Position numbers and translations under genes: made by a program
Shown: positions 26,096-35,465 of the stretch, one piece after another
How positions within the stretch are numbered: the stretch's first letter is position 1
How the letters are laid out: each line of letters opens with the position of its first letter
Assembly (NCBI GenBank): GCA_965214945.1
Contig: OZ244029.1
Location: 620,001 to 684,000, forward strand
Length of the DNA stretch: 64,000 nt
Direction: 5' to 3'
Source of the DNA: JAAXHB01 sp965214945
GTDB lineage: Bacteria; Actinomycetota; Acidimicrobiia; Acidimicrobiales; Aldehydirespiratoraceae
Notes under the pieces: generated by a model
Seen by the model: the letters and a program-made list of their open reading frames with translations, nothing else
Told to the model about the DNA's origin: nothing
The model's database searches: none

Positions 26096-27474
26096 GCGCC
26101 TCCGGTAGATCCAGAAGCGCGGCAGGCGCCTCGTCACCGACGCTGGCGGTGCGCGGCGGCATGGTGATCGACGCGACCGGGCGCCGGCCCGGTGACGTGC
26201 TCGTAGGAGGAGGCGCACACGCCAGGGTGCTGGCCGTGGGCAACGGTCTGTGGGGCGACCGCAACCTCGACGCGTCGGGGTGTGTCGTTGCGCCGGGGCT
26301 CGTGGACCTGCACGCCCATCTACGCGAGCCCGGCCGCGAGGAGGCCGAGACGGTCGAGACCGGCGCCCGGGCGGCGGCGCTCGGCGGGTTCACCGCAGTG
26401 GTGGCGATGCCCAACACCGACCCGGCGATCGACTGCGCCGCTGTGGTGCGCGAGGTGCAGCAGCTGAGCGACGGCGCCTGCTGCGCAGTGCATCCTTCGG
26501 CTGCGATAACGGTCGGGCGGCGCGGCGACACGCTGACGCCGATGGCCGAGCTCGTGCGGCTCGGGGTGCGGATCTTCACCGACGACGGCAACGGGGTGCA
26601 GGACGCGCAGCTGATGCGCCGGGCTCTGGAGTACGCCGGCGGGCTCGACCACCTCGCCGGAAACGGTGCGAACGGTGCCGAGGCCGGGCCGGGAGCTCCG
26701 GGCAGGGTTGTGCTGGCTCAGCACTGCGAGGTGGCCGAACTGGCCGCGGGCGGCCACATGAACGAAGGCGAGTGGTCGAGCCGGCTCGGCATCCCCGGTC
26801 AGCCCGCCGAAGCCGAAGAGCTGATGGTGATGCGTGACATTGCGTTGGCGCGTCTCACCGGCGCCCGAATCCATTTCCAACACCTGTCAACAGCGGGGTC
26901 AGCAGCGATGGTGCGCGCCGCGAAACAGGCAGGGCTGCCGGTCACGGCCGAGGCCGCGCCCCATCATTTCACGCTCACCGAAGCCTGCTGCGCCGGCTAT
27001 GACGCGGTTTTTAAAGTGAACCCGCCGCTGCGCACCCAGGCCGACGTCGACGCCATCCGTGCCGCGCTTGCCGACGGTACAATCGACGCAATAGCCACCG
27101 ACCACGCCCCGCACACGAGCGCCGACAAGGACCGGCCCTTCGAAACGGCACCGCCGGGGATGCTGGGCCTGGAGACGGCTCTGGCGCTGGCCCTCACCGA
27201 ACTCGACCTGCCCGTGGGACAGGTACTGGCAGCGCTGTCGTGGAAGCCAGCGGCCGTCGCCGGCCTCGAAGACTCCCAGGGCGGGCCCATCGCGCCGGGT
27301 GCGGCGGCCAACATCTGCGTCATCGACCCCGACGTGCGGTGGTCGCCATCTGGCGTGGCGATGGCCAGCCTCAGCCGTAACACGCCCTATGAGGGGCGCC
27401 TGCTCCGGGGCCGGGTGCGCCACACGATCTGCGCCGGCGAGGCCGTTGTGGTCGACGGCGAAGCCCAGAGATGA
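26092..27474 (+). CDS. pyrC: Dihydroorotase
   Basis: Cyclises carbamoyl aspartate to dihydroorotate. 460 residues, amidohydrolase fold of the larger (class I) type usual in Gram-positives. Metal ligands appear in VDLHAHLREPG, QHCEVAEL, HFQHLST and ATDHAPH. The GTG at 26092 overlaps the pyrB stop (GTGA); the frame is open further upstream, but that part lies inside pyrB. A Gly/Ala-rich insert (GNGANGAEAGPGAPG) occurs near residue 195. Confidence 0.95.
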   Translation: MSASGRSRSAAGASSPTLAVRGGMVIDATGRRPGDVLVGGGAHARVLAVGNGLWGDRNLDASGCVVAPGLVDLHAHLREPGREEAETVETGARAAALGGFTAVVAMPNTDPAIDCAAVVREVQQLSDGACCAVHPSAAITVGRRGDTLTPMAELVRLGVRIFTDDGNGVQDAQLMRRALEYAGGLDHLAGNGANGAEAGPGAPGRVVLAQHCEVAELAAGGHMNEGEWSSRLGIPGQPAEAEELMVMRDIALARLTGARIHFQHLSTAGSAAMVRAAKQAGLPVTAEAAPHHFTLTEACCAGYDAVFKVNPPLRTQADVDAIRAALADGTIDAIATDHAPHTSADKDRPFETAPPGMLGLETALALALTELDLPVGQVLAALSWKPAAVAGLEDSQGGPIAPGAAANICVIDPDVRWSPSGVAMASLSRNTPYEGRLLRGRVRHTICAGEAVVVDGEAQR

Positions 27475-28637
27475 CCCCCGCACCCGTGCAGCCAGGCCCC
27501 CAGGCCGCGGCCGCGGCCAACTCCGCCCGTTCGGCTGAGCCGTCAGAGCCGCCGCAGGTACCTGCGGCGGCTCGGCTGGTGCTTTGCGACGGCGAGGTGT
27601 TCGAGGGCGAGGCAGTCGGTGCGCCCGCTGAGGCCGCGTCCGGCGAGGTGGTGTTCAACACGGTGATGTCCGGCTACCAGGAGGTGATCTCAGATCCGTC
27701 CTACGCCGGGCAGATCATTTCGTTCACCAGTCCCCACATCGGAAACTACGGCGTCAACTCCGACGACTGCGAAGCCGCCCGCCCGCACTGCCGGGGGATG
27801 ATAGTGCGCGACCTGTGCCGCCGTCCCAGCAATTGGCGCTCCACCGGCAGCCTCGACGGGTTCCTGCGCCGCCACGGCGTGCCCGGCATCGCCGGCGTCG
27901 ACACCAGGCGTCTCACCCGCCACATCCGCGACGCCGGCGCCATGCCCGGCGCCTTCGGAACGGCCGATGAGGCCGAACTCGCCGCAGTGGCCGCAGCCGA
28001 GCCCGGCACCGCGGGCACCGACCTGGTCGGCGAGGTCACCACCAGCCGCGCTTACACCGTCGGCGACGGCCCTCGCCGTGTGGTCGCCTACGACCTGGGC
28101 ATCAAGTCCACGATCCTCGAGCAGCTCAGCGGCTTCGCTACCGTAACGGTGGTGCCCGCGTCCGCCACCACCGCGGAGGTGTTGGCCATGGAGCCCGACG
28201 GCGTGTTCGTCAGCAACGGCCCCGGCGACCCCGAGATGGCCGCAGACGTTACAGAGCAGATAGGCGAGCTGGTGGGCAAAGTGCCACTGTTCGGTATCTG
28301 CCTTGGCCATCAGCTTCTGGCGCTGGCGCTCGGCGGGCGCACCTTCAAGATGCGCTTCGGGCACCACGGCGGCAACGTCCCGGTGCGCAACACCGCCACC
28401 GGGCGCATCGAGATCACCAGCCAGAACCACAACTTCGCGGTGGAGGCTGGCTCGGTGCCCGGCGTCACCGAGACGCACGTCTGCCTGAACGACGGAGTGC
28501 TCGAAGGCTTCGCCGTGGACGGCGCCGACGCCTTCAGCGTGCAATACCATCCCGAGGCCGGACCCGGCCCTCACGACAGCCGTGGCTACTTCGCAGACTT
28601 CGCCGAGATGATCGATCGCCGACGTGCCGCGGCGTGA
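27471..28637 (+). CDS. carA: Carbamoyl-phosphate synthase small (glutaminase) subunit
   Basis: Hydrolyses glutamine and passes ammonia to CarB. 388 residues. After a ~35-residue Pro/Ala-rich leader the CarA domain begins ARLVLCDGEVFEGEAVG. The class I glutaminase triad is present: Cys in FGICLGHQLLALA, and His and Glu in VQYHPEAGPGPHD. ATG overlaps the pyrC stop (ATGA) and the end overlaps carB by 14 bases. Confidence 0.96.
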   Translation: MTPAPVQPGPQAAAAANSARSAEPSEPPQVPAAARLVLCDGEVFEGEAVGAPAEAASGEVVFNTVMSGYQEVISDPSYAGQIISFTSPHIGNYGVNSDDCEAARPHCRGMIVRDLCRRPSNWRSTGSLDGFLRRHGVPGIAGVDTRRLTRHIRDAGAMPGAFGTADEAELAAVAAAEPGTAGTDLVGEVTTSRAYTVGDGPRRVVAYDLGIKSTILEQLSGFATVTVVPASATTAEVLAMEPDGVFVSNGPGDPEMAADVTEQIGELVGKVPLFGICLGHQLLALALGGRTFKMRFGHHGGNVPVRNTATGRIEITSQNHNFAVEAGSVPGVTETHVCLNDGVLEGFAVDGADAFSVQYHPEAGPGPHDSRGYFADFAEMIDRRRAAA

Positions 28638-31600
28638 CGACCTCGGGTCGATCCTCGTAATCGGATCAGGCCCCATAGTCATAGGCCAGGGCTGCGAGTT
28701 CGACTATTCCGGAACACAGGCCTGCCGGGTGCTCAGACAAGAGGGCTACCGGGTGATACTGGCCAACTCGAATCCGGCCACGATCATGACCGACCCCGCG
28801 CAGGCCGACGCCACCTACGTCGAGCCGCTCGACGCGGCCGTGCTGCGCCGTATCATCCGCCGCGAGCGCCCCGACGCGCTGCTGCCCACCCTGGGCGGCC
28901 AGACCGGCCTCAACCTCGCTATGGAGCTGGCCGCGTCGGGCGTGTTGGACGACTGTGGCGTCCAGATGATCGGAGCGGACGCCAAGGCCATCGCCACCGC
29001 CGAGGACCGCCGCCTGTTCAAGGCCGCGATGGCCGAGATCGGCCTCGACCTGCCGCGCTCGGGAATTGCCACTTCGATGTTGCAGGCCCGCGAGGTGGTC
29101 GAGACCGTCGGGCTGCCTGTCATAGTGCGCCCGGCTTTCATCCTCGGCGGCCGCGGCACCGGCATCGCCGCCACCGCCGAAGAGTTTGAGGCCATCGCCC
29201 GGCGCGGGCTGGCGGCCAGTCCGATCAGCGAAATCCTCATCGAGGAGTCGATCGTCGGCTGGAAAGAGTTCGAACTCGAGGTGATGCGAGACCGCCGTGA
29301 CAACTGTGTGGTGGTTTGCTCGATCGAGAATCTCGACCCGATGGGCGTCCACACCGGCGATTCGATCACCGTGGCGCCCGCGATGACCCTCAGCGACCCC
29401 GAGTACCAGCAGATGCGCAACGCCGCGTTCGCGGTGCTGCGCCGGGTGGGGGTGGAGACTGGCGGCTCGAACGTGCAGTTCGCGGTCGACCCCGTCACGG
29501 GCCGCCAGGTGGTGATCGAGATGAACCCGCGGGTGAGCCGGTCGTCGGCCTTGGCGTCGAAGGCCACCGGTTTCCCGATCGCCAAGATCGCGGCCCGCCT
29601 CGCGGTCGGCTACACGCTCGATGAGATCCCCAACGACATCACCGGCGAGACCCCGGCGTCGTTCGAGCCGACTCTCGACTACGTGGTGGTCAAGGTTCCC
29701 CGCTGGACATTCGAGAAGTTCCCCGACACGCCCGGAGTGCTCGGCACGTCCATGCAGTCTGTCGGCGAGGCGATGGCCATCGGGCGCACCTTCCCGGAGG
29801 CGCTGCAGAAAGGGCTGCGGTCGCTGGAGCAGGGCCGCTTCGGGCTCAACGCCGACCCCGCAGAGGCAGCCTGCGACCGGCTGGGCCGTGACGAGCTGCT
29901 AGCAGCGGTGGCGGTGCCCACGCCGGACCGGGTGTTTCAGCTCGAGGCGCTGCTGCGCCGTGGCGTGAGCGTCGCCGAGGTCGCCGCCTCCACCGGGGTA
30001 GACCCGTGGTTCCTCGACCAGATGGCGCTGATATCGGACGAGCGCAAGATGTTAGAGCGCGTCGCGTCCTCCGGAACCCGGCTTTCGGGGCTCAGCACGG
30101 CACGCTGGCGGCGCGCCAAGCGCCTCGGATTCTCCGACGCACAGCTGGCACACCTGTGGGGCGAGTCACCGGCGCAGGCGCGCTCCGTGCGCAACGCGGC
30201 CGGCGTGAAGCCCACTTACAAGACCGTCGACACCTGCGCAGCCGAGTTCGCCGCGTCCACGCCGTATCACTACTCCACCTATGAGGACACCGACGAGATC
30301 AGCCGCGGCGACTTGCCGAGGGTGGTGATCTGCGGTTCGGGGCCGAACCGCATAGGACAAGGCATCGAGTTCGACTACTGCTGCGTTCACGCCAGCGACG
30401 CGCTGCGCGACGCCGGGTACGCCTCGGTGATGGTCAACTGCAACCCCGAGACGGTGTCCACCGATTACGACACCAGTGACCAGCTCTTCTTCGAGCCGCT
30501 CACCCCCGAGGACGTGCTCAACGTGATCGACGCGGTGGATCCGGTAGGGGTGATCGTGTCGCTCGGCGGGCAGACCCCGCTGGGGCTCGCCGAGCATCTC
30601 CCGGCGGAGCTTGTGCTGGGCACATCACCGGCTTCGATCGACCTGGCCGAAGACCGAGAGCGCTGGAACGCCCTCTGCGCCCGTCTCGGCATCCCACAGC
30701 CGGCCGGCGGAACCGCCAACGGCGTCGAGCAGGCCCTGCGGGTGACGGCCCGCATCGGCTACCCGGCGCTGGTGCGGCCGTCTTACGTGCTCGGCGGCCG
30801 GGCCATGGCCGTCGTCTACGACGACGACGAGCTGATCTCCGCGGTTGACGAACTCGGAGACCTCGGATCGCTCGGACGCGAAGGCGGCCTGGCGGCAGCA
30901 CGCCCGGTGCTGGTCGACCGCTTCCTCGAGGACACTGTGGAGGTGGACGTGGACGCGGTTCGCGACCACACGGGCGAGGTGCTCGTGGCCGCGGTAATGG
31001 AACACGTCGAGAAAGCCGGGGTGCACTCGGGCGACTCGGCGTGCACCCTCCCGCCGGCGACGCTGGACGACGCCACGGTGAAGGTGATCTGTGACCACAC
31101 GCGCCGCATTGCCGAAGCGCTCGATGTCCAGGGCCTGCTCAACGTTCAGTACGGCGTGCAGGACGGCCGGGTGTTCGTAATCGAGGCCAACCCACGCGCA
31201 TCGCGCACCGTGCCCTTCGCCTCCAAGGCGATCGGCGTGTCGCTGGCCAAGGTCGCGACCCGCGTAATGCTCGGAGCGACGCTTGGCAAGCTGCGAGCCG
31301 AGGGGGCGCTCGGCCCCGCAGCCCGGCCTGACACGCGCTCGAACGGCGGATCACCGGCGACAGGCCCGCGCAGGCTCGGGCATATCGCGGTGAAAGAGGT
31401 GGTGCTGCCGTTCAACCGGTTCCCGGAGGCCGACGCCGTGCTCGGGCCGGAGATGCGCTCCACTGGCGAGGTCATGGCGCTGGACTCCACGCCAGGGCTG
31501 GCCTTCGTTAAGGCGCAGCTTGCGGCAGGCACGCGGCTGCCGGATTCGGGCACGGTGTTCATGTCGCTCGCAGACCGTGACAAGCTGCTCGGAGTGCAGG

Positions 31601-31989
31601 CCGCGCAGATACTCGCCGGCTTGGGCTATGAGATTGCCGCCACCGCCGGAACCGCCGGGTTTTTGCGGCGCCACGGCCTGAGCGTCGCCCTGGACGTTGC
31701 CAAGCTCAGGGACGGCCGGGGCACCCACGCCGTCGACCTGATCGAAGCCGGGCGGGTGCAGCTGGTAATCAACTCGCCGCAGGGCCGCCAGCCCCGTGCT
31801 GACGGCGCCCACATCCGCTTCGCTGCCGGACGAGCCGGGCTGCCACTGCTCACCACCGGCGCCGCGGCGCTGGCCGCTGCCGACGGTTTGCGCGACTTGC
31901 GCTCGCACCGCCCGGAGCTGCGGACCTTGCAGGAGTACCACCGGGCCAGCTCAGATGGCCAGACAAGCCTCGATCTCGCCGAAGGCTGA
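28624..31989 (+). CDS. carB: Carbamoyl-phosphate synthase large subunit
   Basis: Makes carbamoyl phosphate from bicarbonate, ammonia and two ATP. 1,121 residues with the two duplicated ATP-grasp halves. Each half begins with the expected motif (VIGSGPIVIGQGCEFDYSGT and VICGSGPNRIGQGIEFDYCC) and each has a metal-binding end (VIEMNPRVSRSSALASKATG; VIEANPRASRTVPFASKAIG). The C-terminal allosteric MGS-like domain has AATAGTAGFLRRHGL. GTG start. A small Arg/Gly-rich insert (PAARPDTRSNGG) lies in the second half. Confidence 0.97.
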   Translation: MPRRDDLGSILVIGSGPIVIGQGCEFDYSGTQACRVLRQEGYRVILANSNPATIMTDPAQADATYVEPLDAAVLRRIIRRERPDALLPTLGGQTGLNLAMELAASGVLDDCGVQMIGADAKAIATAEDRRLFKAAMAEIGLDLPRSGIATSMLQAREVVETVGLPVIVRPAFILGGRGTGIAATAEEFEAIARRGLAASPISEILIEESIVGWKEFELEVMRDRRDNCVVVCSIENLDPMGVHTGDSITVAPAMTLSDPEYQQMRNAAFAVLRRVGVETGGSNVQFAVDPVTGRQVVIEMNPRVSRSSALASKATGFPIAKIAARLAVGYTLDEIPNDITGETPASFEPTLDYVVVKVPRWTFEKFPDTPGVLGTSMQSVGEAMAIGRTFPEALQKGLRSLEQGRFGLNADPAEAACDRLGRDELLAAVAVPTPDRVFQLEALLRRGVSVAEVAASTGVDPWFLDQMALISDERKMLERVASSGTRLSGLSTARWRRAKRLGFSDAQLAHLWGESPAQARSVRNAAGVKPTYKTVDTCAAEFAASTPYHYSTYEDTDEISRGDLPRVVICGSGPNRIGQGIEFDYCCVHASDALRDAGYASVMVNCNPETVSTDYDTSDQLFFEPLTPEDVLNVIDAVDPVGVIVSLGGQTPLGLAEHLPAELVLGTSPASIDLAEDRERWNALCARLGIPQPAGGTANGVEQALRVTARIGYPALVRPSYVLGGRAMAVVYDDDELISAVDELGDLGSLGREGGLAAARPVLVDRFLEDTVEVDVDAVRDHTGEVLVAAVMEHVEKAGVHSGDSACTLPPATLDDATVKVICDHTRRIAEALDVQGLLNVQYGVQDGRVFVIEANPRASRTVPFASKAIGVSLAKVATRVMLGATLGKLRAEGALGPAARPDTRSNGGSPATGPRRLGHIAVKEVVLPFNRFPEADAVLGPEMRSTGEVMALDSTPGLAFVKAQLAAGTRLPDSGTVFMSLADRDKLLGVQAAQILAGLGYEIAATAGTAGFLRRHGLSVALDVAKLRDGRGTHAVDLIEAGRVQLVINSPQGRQPRADGAHIRFAAGRAGLPLLTTGAAALAAADGLRDLRSHRPELRTLQEYHRASSDGQTSLDLAEG

Positions 31990-32196
31990 GGCCGCCCCGA
32001 ATGCCCGGTGCAGTTGATCACAGCAAACACGTCGGGCAGGCCAGACGCAGCGCAGGCGTTGGGCTAGCCTGGTCGTATCAGTCGGGTCGGGCGCGTCGGT
32101 CGCAGCTTTCGGGTCGGGCTAGTCGGACGGGCTGGTCGTCGGGTCGGGCGCGGCCGGGTCGGGCGTCGTGCTGAGCGGCCGCTGCTGACGGCCAGG

Positions 32197-33093
32197 GTGG
32201 GCAGCGTCGCGCTGCGGGCGGCGGTGATGACCGCTTCGGGCACCTTTGGGCGTTCCGCCGAGCTGAGCACCTACGGCCCCCTCGACCGGCTCGCCGCTGT
32301 GGTGGTGAAGTCGCTGAACGCCGACGGCTGTGCGGGCAACCCGGAGCCGCGCCTCACGTACGTGAAGACGGGCATGGTCAACAGCATCGGACTTCAGGGC
32401 CCCGGCGTCGAGCGGTGGCTGAGCGATGAGCTTCCGGCGCTGATCTCCGCCGACGCGGACGTGGTGGCCAGCATCTGGGGTTCCACCGTTGGTGAGTACG
32501 AACGGGCTGCGGAGATGCTGGCCGAAGCGCCGCCGCAGGTTGTGGCCGTGGAGGTTAATCTGTCGTGCCCGAACACCGAGGCCGGCAGGCGGATGTTCGC
32601 CGGCTCCGCGTCGGACACTCGTAAGGTGCTGGAGGCCACCGGGGGCTGCGGAAGGCCCCGCTGGGCGAAGCTGAGCCCCGCGGTCAGCGACCTGATCGGC
32701 GTTGCCGAAGCCGCGGCCGACGGCGGCGCCGAGGCTGTGGTGCTCACCAACACTCTGCCCGGTATGGCCATCGACGTGGCCAAGCGCCGGCCTGTTCTCG
32801 GAGGGGGCACGGGCGGCGTCAGCGGAGCGGCGCTGCATGCGGTTGCGCTGCGGGCCGTGTTCGATGTGCATGCTGCGCTGTCGGAGCTGCCGATAGTCGG
32901 TGTGGGCGGCATTGAATGCGGTGCCGACGCCGCGGCGATGATCCTCGCGGGCGCTTCCGCGGTGCAGGTCGGAACGGCCACGTTCGCCGACCCGCGGGCA
33001 CCCTGGCGGGTTCTGGACGAGCTGGCGTACTGGTGCCGCGACAACGGCGTGTCGGATCTCGACGAGCTGACGGGAGCGGCACATGACCGTTAG
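32197..33093 (+). CDS. pyrD: Dihydroorotate dehydrogenase (class 1 type)
   Basis: Oxidises dihydroorotate to orotate. Begins VGSVALRAAVMTASGTFG, the class 1B-like start. The catalytic Cys is in VEVNLSCPN and the FMN phosphate site in VGVGGIECG and AGASAVQVGTA. Class 1B enzymes need the PyrK electron-transfer subunit, normally encoded next to pyrD. No pyrK is present between carB and pyrD or after it. The 207-base carB-pyrD gap holds only GTCGGGTCGGGC-type repeats. Start GTG 32197; homology seems to begin a few codons earlier, where only CTG is available. Confidence 0.9.
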   Translation: MGSVALRAAVMTASGTFGRSAELSTYGPLDRLAAVVVKSLNADGCAGNPEPRLTYVKTGMVNSIGLQGPGVERWLSDELPALISADADVVASIWGSTVGEYERAAEMLAEAPPQVVAVEVNLSCPNTEAGRRMFAGSASDTRKVLEATGGCGRPRWAKLSPAVSDLIGVAEAAADGGAEAVVLTNTLPGMAIDVAKRRPVLGGGTGGVSGAALHAVALRAVFDVHAALSELPIVGVGGIECGADAAAMILAGASAVQVGTATFADPRAPWRVLDELAYWCRDNGVSDLDELTGAAHDR

Positions 33094-33823
33094 CGGCGCC
33101 GCCGGGTCCGGCCAGCGGGACTGCTTAGCGCTGGCTCTCGACACCGACGATCTGTCCGCAGCCACGCGTCTGGCGCGGTCGCTGTTCAGCTACTACCGGG
33201 TGGCCAAGGTCGGCCTTGAGCTGTACAGCGCCGCCGGGCCCAGGGCCGTGGAAGCCGTCGCCGGGCTGGGCTACGACGTGCTCTGCGATCTCAAGCTTCA
33301 CGACATCCCCACCACCGTCAGGCGAGCCGCAAGAGCGGTAGCCCGGCTCGGAGCGGCGTACATCACGGCGCACGCTGCAGGAGGGTCGGAGATGCTGCGC
33401 GCCGCAACCGACGGCTTCGCGCAGGGCGCCGACAGCTCGGCAGTCGGCTCGGCCGGCACAGCAGGCTCAACGGGTGATCCCGGCCCGAGGGGGATCCTGG
33501 CCGTGACGGTGCTCACCAGCGAGCGCCAGGCCCCAGAGACGGTGCTGAGCGAGCGGGTCGAGGCCGCGGAGGCTGCGGGCTGCGCGGGCATCGTGTGCGC
33601 CGCGCCGGACTTGGGCGTTGTTGCAGGCATCGCCGGTGAGCTGCTGCGCGCAGTTCCCGGCATGCGCCTGCCAGGAGACTCCGCCGATGACCAGCGCCGC
33701 GTGGCCACACCTGCGAAGGCTCTCGCTGCGGGCGCGGATCTTCTGGTGATCGGCCGCTCTGTCACCTCTGCCCCCGATCCGGTGGCCGCCTCCCTCCGCC
33801 TTCACGAGCACCTCCGGCGATGA
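33083..33823 (+). CDS. pyrF: Orotidine 5'-phosphate decarboxylase
   Basis: Last step to UMP. 246 residues. The catalytic Lys/Asp network is in DLKLHDIPTTV, an early Asp/Lys pair in ALALDTDD and KVGLELY, and the phosphate site near LVIGRSVTSAPDP. A short Gly/Ser-rich insert lies at SAVGSAGTAGSTGDPG. The ATG overlaps the end of pyrD by 11 bases. Confidence 0.94.
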   Translation: MTVSGAAGSGQRDCLALALDTDDLSAATRLARSLFSYYRVAKVGLELYSAAGPRAVEAVAGLGYDVLCDLKLHDIPTTVRRAARAVARLGAAYITAHAAGGSEMLRAATDGFAQGADSSAVGSAGTAGSTGDPGPRGILAVTVLTSERQAPETVLSERVEAAEAAGCAGIVCAAPDLGVVAGIAGELLRAVPGMRLPGDSADDQRRVATPAKALAAGADLLVIGRSVTSAPDPVAASLRLHEHLRR

Positions 33824-33928
33824 GCGCCGCCGAGGGCGCTCACGTCCAGTCGGCTCTGCCGAACCGTGAAGCGGGAGCGCCCGAGCGGGTGGACTGGTAA
33901 GCCCAGATCGGATAATCTCTCGCCTCCT

Positions 33929-34240
33929 ATGGCAAATCCGCCAACCCTTTCCGATGAGGCCCGCAAAGCAGCGCTCGCGAAGGCGGCGCAGGTTCGAAAA
34001 GATCGGGCGGCCATTCGCTCGCAGCTCGCCAAGCGCGAGATCACCTTCTCAACGCTGCTCAAGCGCCTCGACGACGACTCTGTCGGCAAGATGAAGGTGC
34101 TAACGGTGATTGAGGCGATGCCCGGTATCGGCAAGGTCAGGGCCCGCAAACTTATGAAGCGCATCAGGATTCACCAGAACCGCCGCCTTCGCGGGCTCGG
34201 CGTCCGGCAGCGGGCCCAGTTGCTCGACGAGTTCGGCTGA
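33929..34240 (+). CDS. mihF: Integration host factor, actinobacterial type (mIHF)
   Basis: Small nucleoid DNA-bending protein of actinobacteria, unrelated to proteobacterial IHF alpha/beta. 103 residues. The hallmark helix-two-turn-helix is in MPGIGKVRARKLMKRI and the C-terminal RIHQNRRLRGLG. I start at ATG 33929 because the upstream open codons have no homologous character. It sits directly before gmk, the conserved actinobacterial order. Confidence 0.95.
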   Translation: MANPPTLSDEARKAALAKAAQVRKDRAAIRSQLAKREITFSTLLKRLDDDSVGKMKVLTVIEAMPGIGKVRARKLMKRIRIHQNRRLRGLGVRQRAQLLDEFG

Positions 34241-34263
34241 CCCGCGGGTAGGCCCCAAGACCG

Positions 34264-34902
34264 GTGGCCTCGGTCGACGAAGCGGACCCGCTGGAAGGGC
34301 AGCACCCGCGACCGCCGCACGCGCTCGCCGCGGATGCGCTGCTCGGCAGGACGGTTGTGGTGGTCTCGGGGCCCGGCGGTGCCGGAAAGGGCACCATCGT
34401 CGACGAATTGATCGCCCGCGATGACCGCCTGTGGCTGTCGCGGTCGTGGACGACGAGGCCTCCCCGGTCCGGCGAGGCCGCTGACGCCTACCGCTTCGTC
34501 GACCGTGCAAGGTTCAAGGCGGCAGCGTCCGCCGGCAGATTTCTCGAATGGGTCGAGTTTCTCGACTATTTGCAGGGCACACCGGTTCCGGATCCGCCCG
34601 ACGGGTGCGATGTGGTGCTTGAGATCGACGTACGTGGCGGCCGCCAGGTCAAAGACCTTGCGCCTGACGCGGTGCTGGTGTTCGTCGAGGCGCCCAGCGT
34701 CGAGGAGCAGCGCAACCGCATGTCGCGCCGAGGCGACTCGCCGGCCACAATCAAGTCGCGCCTGGCCAAGGCATCCTCCGAACAGGCCGAGGCCTACCAG
34801 ATGGGCTACGTAGTTGTCGTCAACGACGACTTAGCACGAGCGGTCGCGGCCATCGAGGAGCTGATCGCAGACGACCGAGCCCGCCGACGAGCCGGCGCCT
34901 GA
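34264..34902 (+). CDS. gmk: Guanylate kinase
   Basis: Phosphorylates GMP to GDP. 212 residues. P-loop GPGGAGKGT, GMP-binding SRSWTTRPPRSGEAADAYRF, and the lid region with RMSRRGDSPATIKSRL. The N-terminus is extended by about 28 residues before VVVVSGPGG. GTG start 23 bases after mihF. Confidence 0.95.
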   Translation: MASVDEADPLEGQHPRPPHALAADALLGRTVVVVSGPGGAGKGTIVDELIARDDRLWLSRSWTTRPPRSGEAADAYRFVDRARFKAAASAGRFLEWVEFLDYLQGTPVPDPPDGCDVVLEIDVRGGRQVKDLAPDAVLVFVEAPSVEEQRNRMSRRGDSPATIKSRLAKASSEQAEAYQMGYVVVVNDDLARAVAAIEELIADDRARRRAGA

Positions 34903-34928
34903 GAGCGCCCGGCAGCCTTACAGCGGCT

Positions 34929-35032
34929 CGGCTGCTGCTCGGCGGGCATCGTCGAGCAGCAACGCCGATCCGCCGAACACCGAAGTCGACGGCGCGTGTG
35001 CGGCTGCTGCTCGGAGGGCATCGTCGACCAGC
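34929..35032 (+). repeat. Pair of 32-bp direct repeats between gmk and rpoZ
   Basis: Copies at 34929-34960 and 35001-35032 begin CGGCTGCTGCTCGG and differ at two positions; 72 bases start to start. Confidence 0.85.
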
Positions 35033-35099
35033 GCTGGTAGCCTGCGGTGTTCTGTGGCCGGTCGAGCGCCGGTTGATCGTCCGACAGGTGGAGAGCGCT

Positions 35100-35405
35100 A
35101 TGGCCCACGGTTACGACACCATGATGAAGCCGTCCGTCGAGGATCTCCTCGAGCGGACCGAGTCCAAGTTCGTCCTGGTCACATTGGCCTCCAAGCGAAG
35201 CCGTGAGATCACCAACTACCTAGGTCAGCTCGGCGAGGGCGTCGGGGCGGCAGTTCCGCTGCAGGTGATGTCCACGTCGCTCAAGTCTTTGTCGATCGCC
35301 CTAGAGGAGATCGCGGCCGGCAAGATCGTGGCGGTTCCGGTCGACGATGAGGGCGAGTCCGACGAGGCGTCGCAGGAGGAGCCCGCGCAAGACGCAGGCA
35401 CCTAA
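35100..35405 (+). CDS. rpoZ: RNA polymerase omega subunit
   Basis: Small assembly subunit of RNA polymerase. 101 residues. The omega core is MMKPSVEDLLERTESKFVLVTLASKRSREITNY (written here only as a family cue: PSVEDLL, KFVLVTLASKR, REITNY). The tail is acidic (DDEGESDEASQEE). ATG 35100 chosen because the open frame before it is repeat sequence. The gmk-rpoZ-coaBC-metK-priA order is conserved in actinobacteria. Confidence 0.93.
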   Translation: MAHGYDTMMKPSVEDLLERTESKFVLVTLASKRSREITNYLGQLGEGVGAAVPLQVMSTSLKSLSIALEEIAAGKIVAVPVDDEGESDEASQEEPAQDAGT

Positions 35406-35435
35406 CCGGCCCGCTGGCCTAACCCGGCCCGCTGG
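35401..35435 (+). repeat. 17/18-bp tandem duplication after rpoZ
   Basis: Two adjacent units reading CCTAACCGGCCCGCTGG and CCTAACCCGGCCCGCTGG cover the rpoZ stop codon. Confidence 0.8.
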
Positions 35436-35465
35436 CGGCGGCTGAGGGTGGACGGTGAGCGCGAC

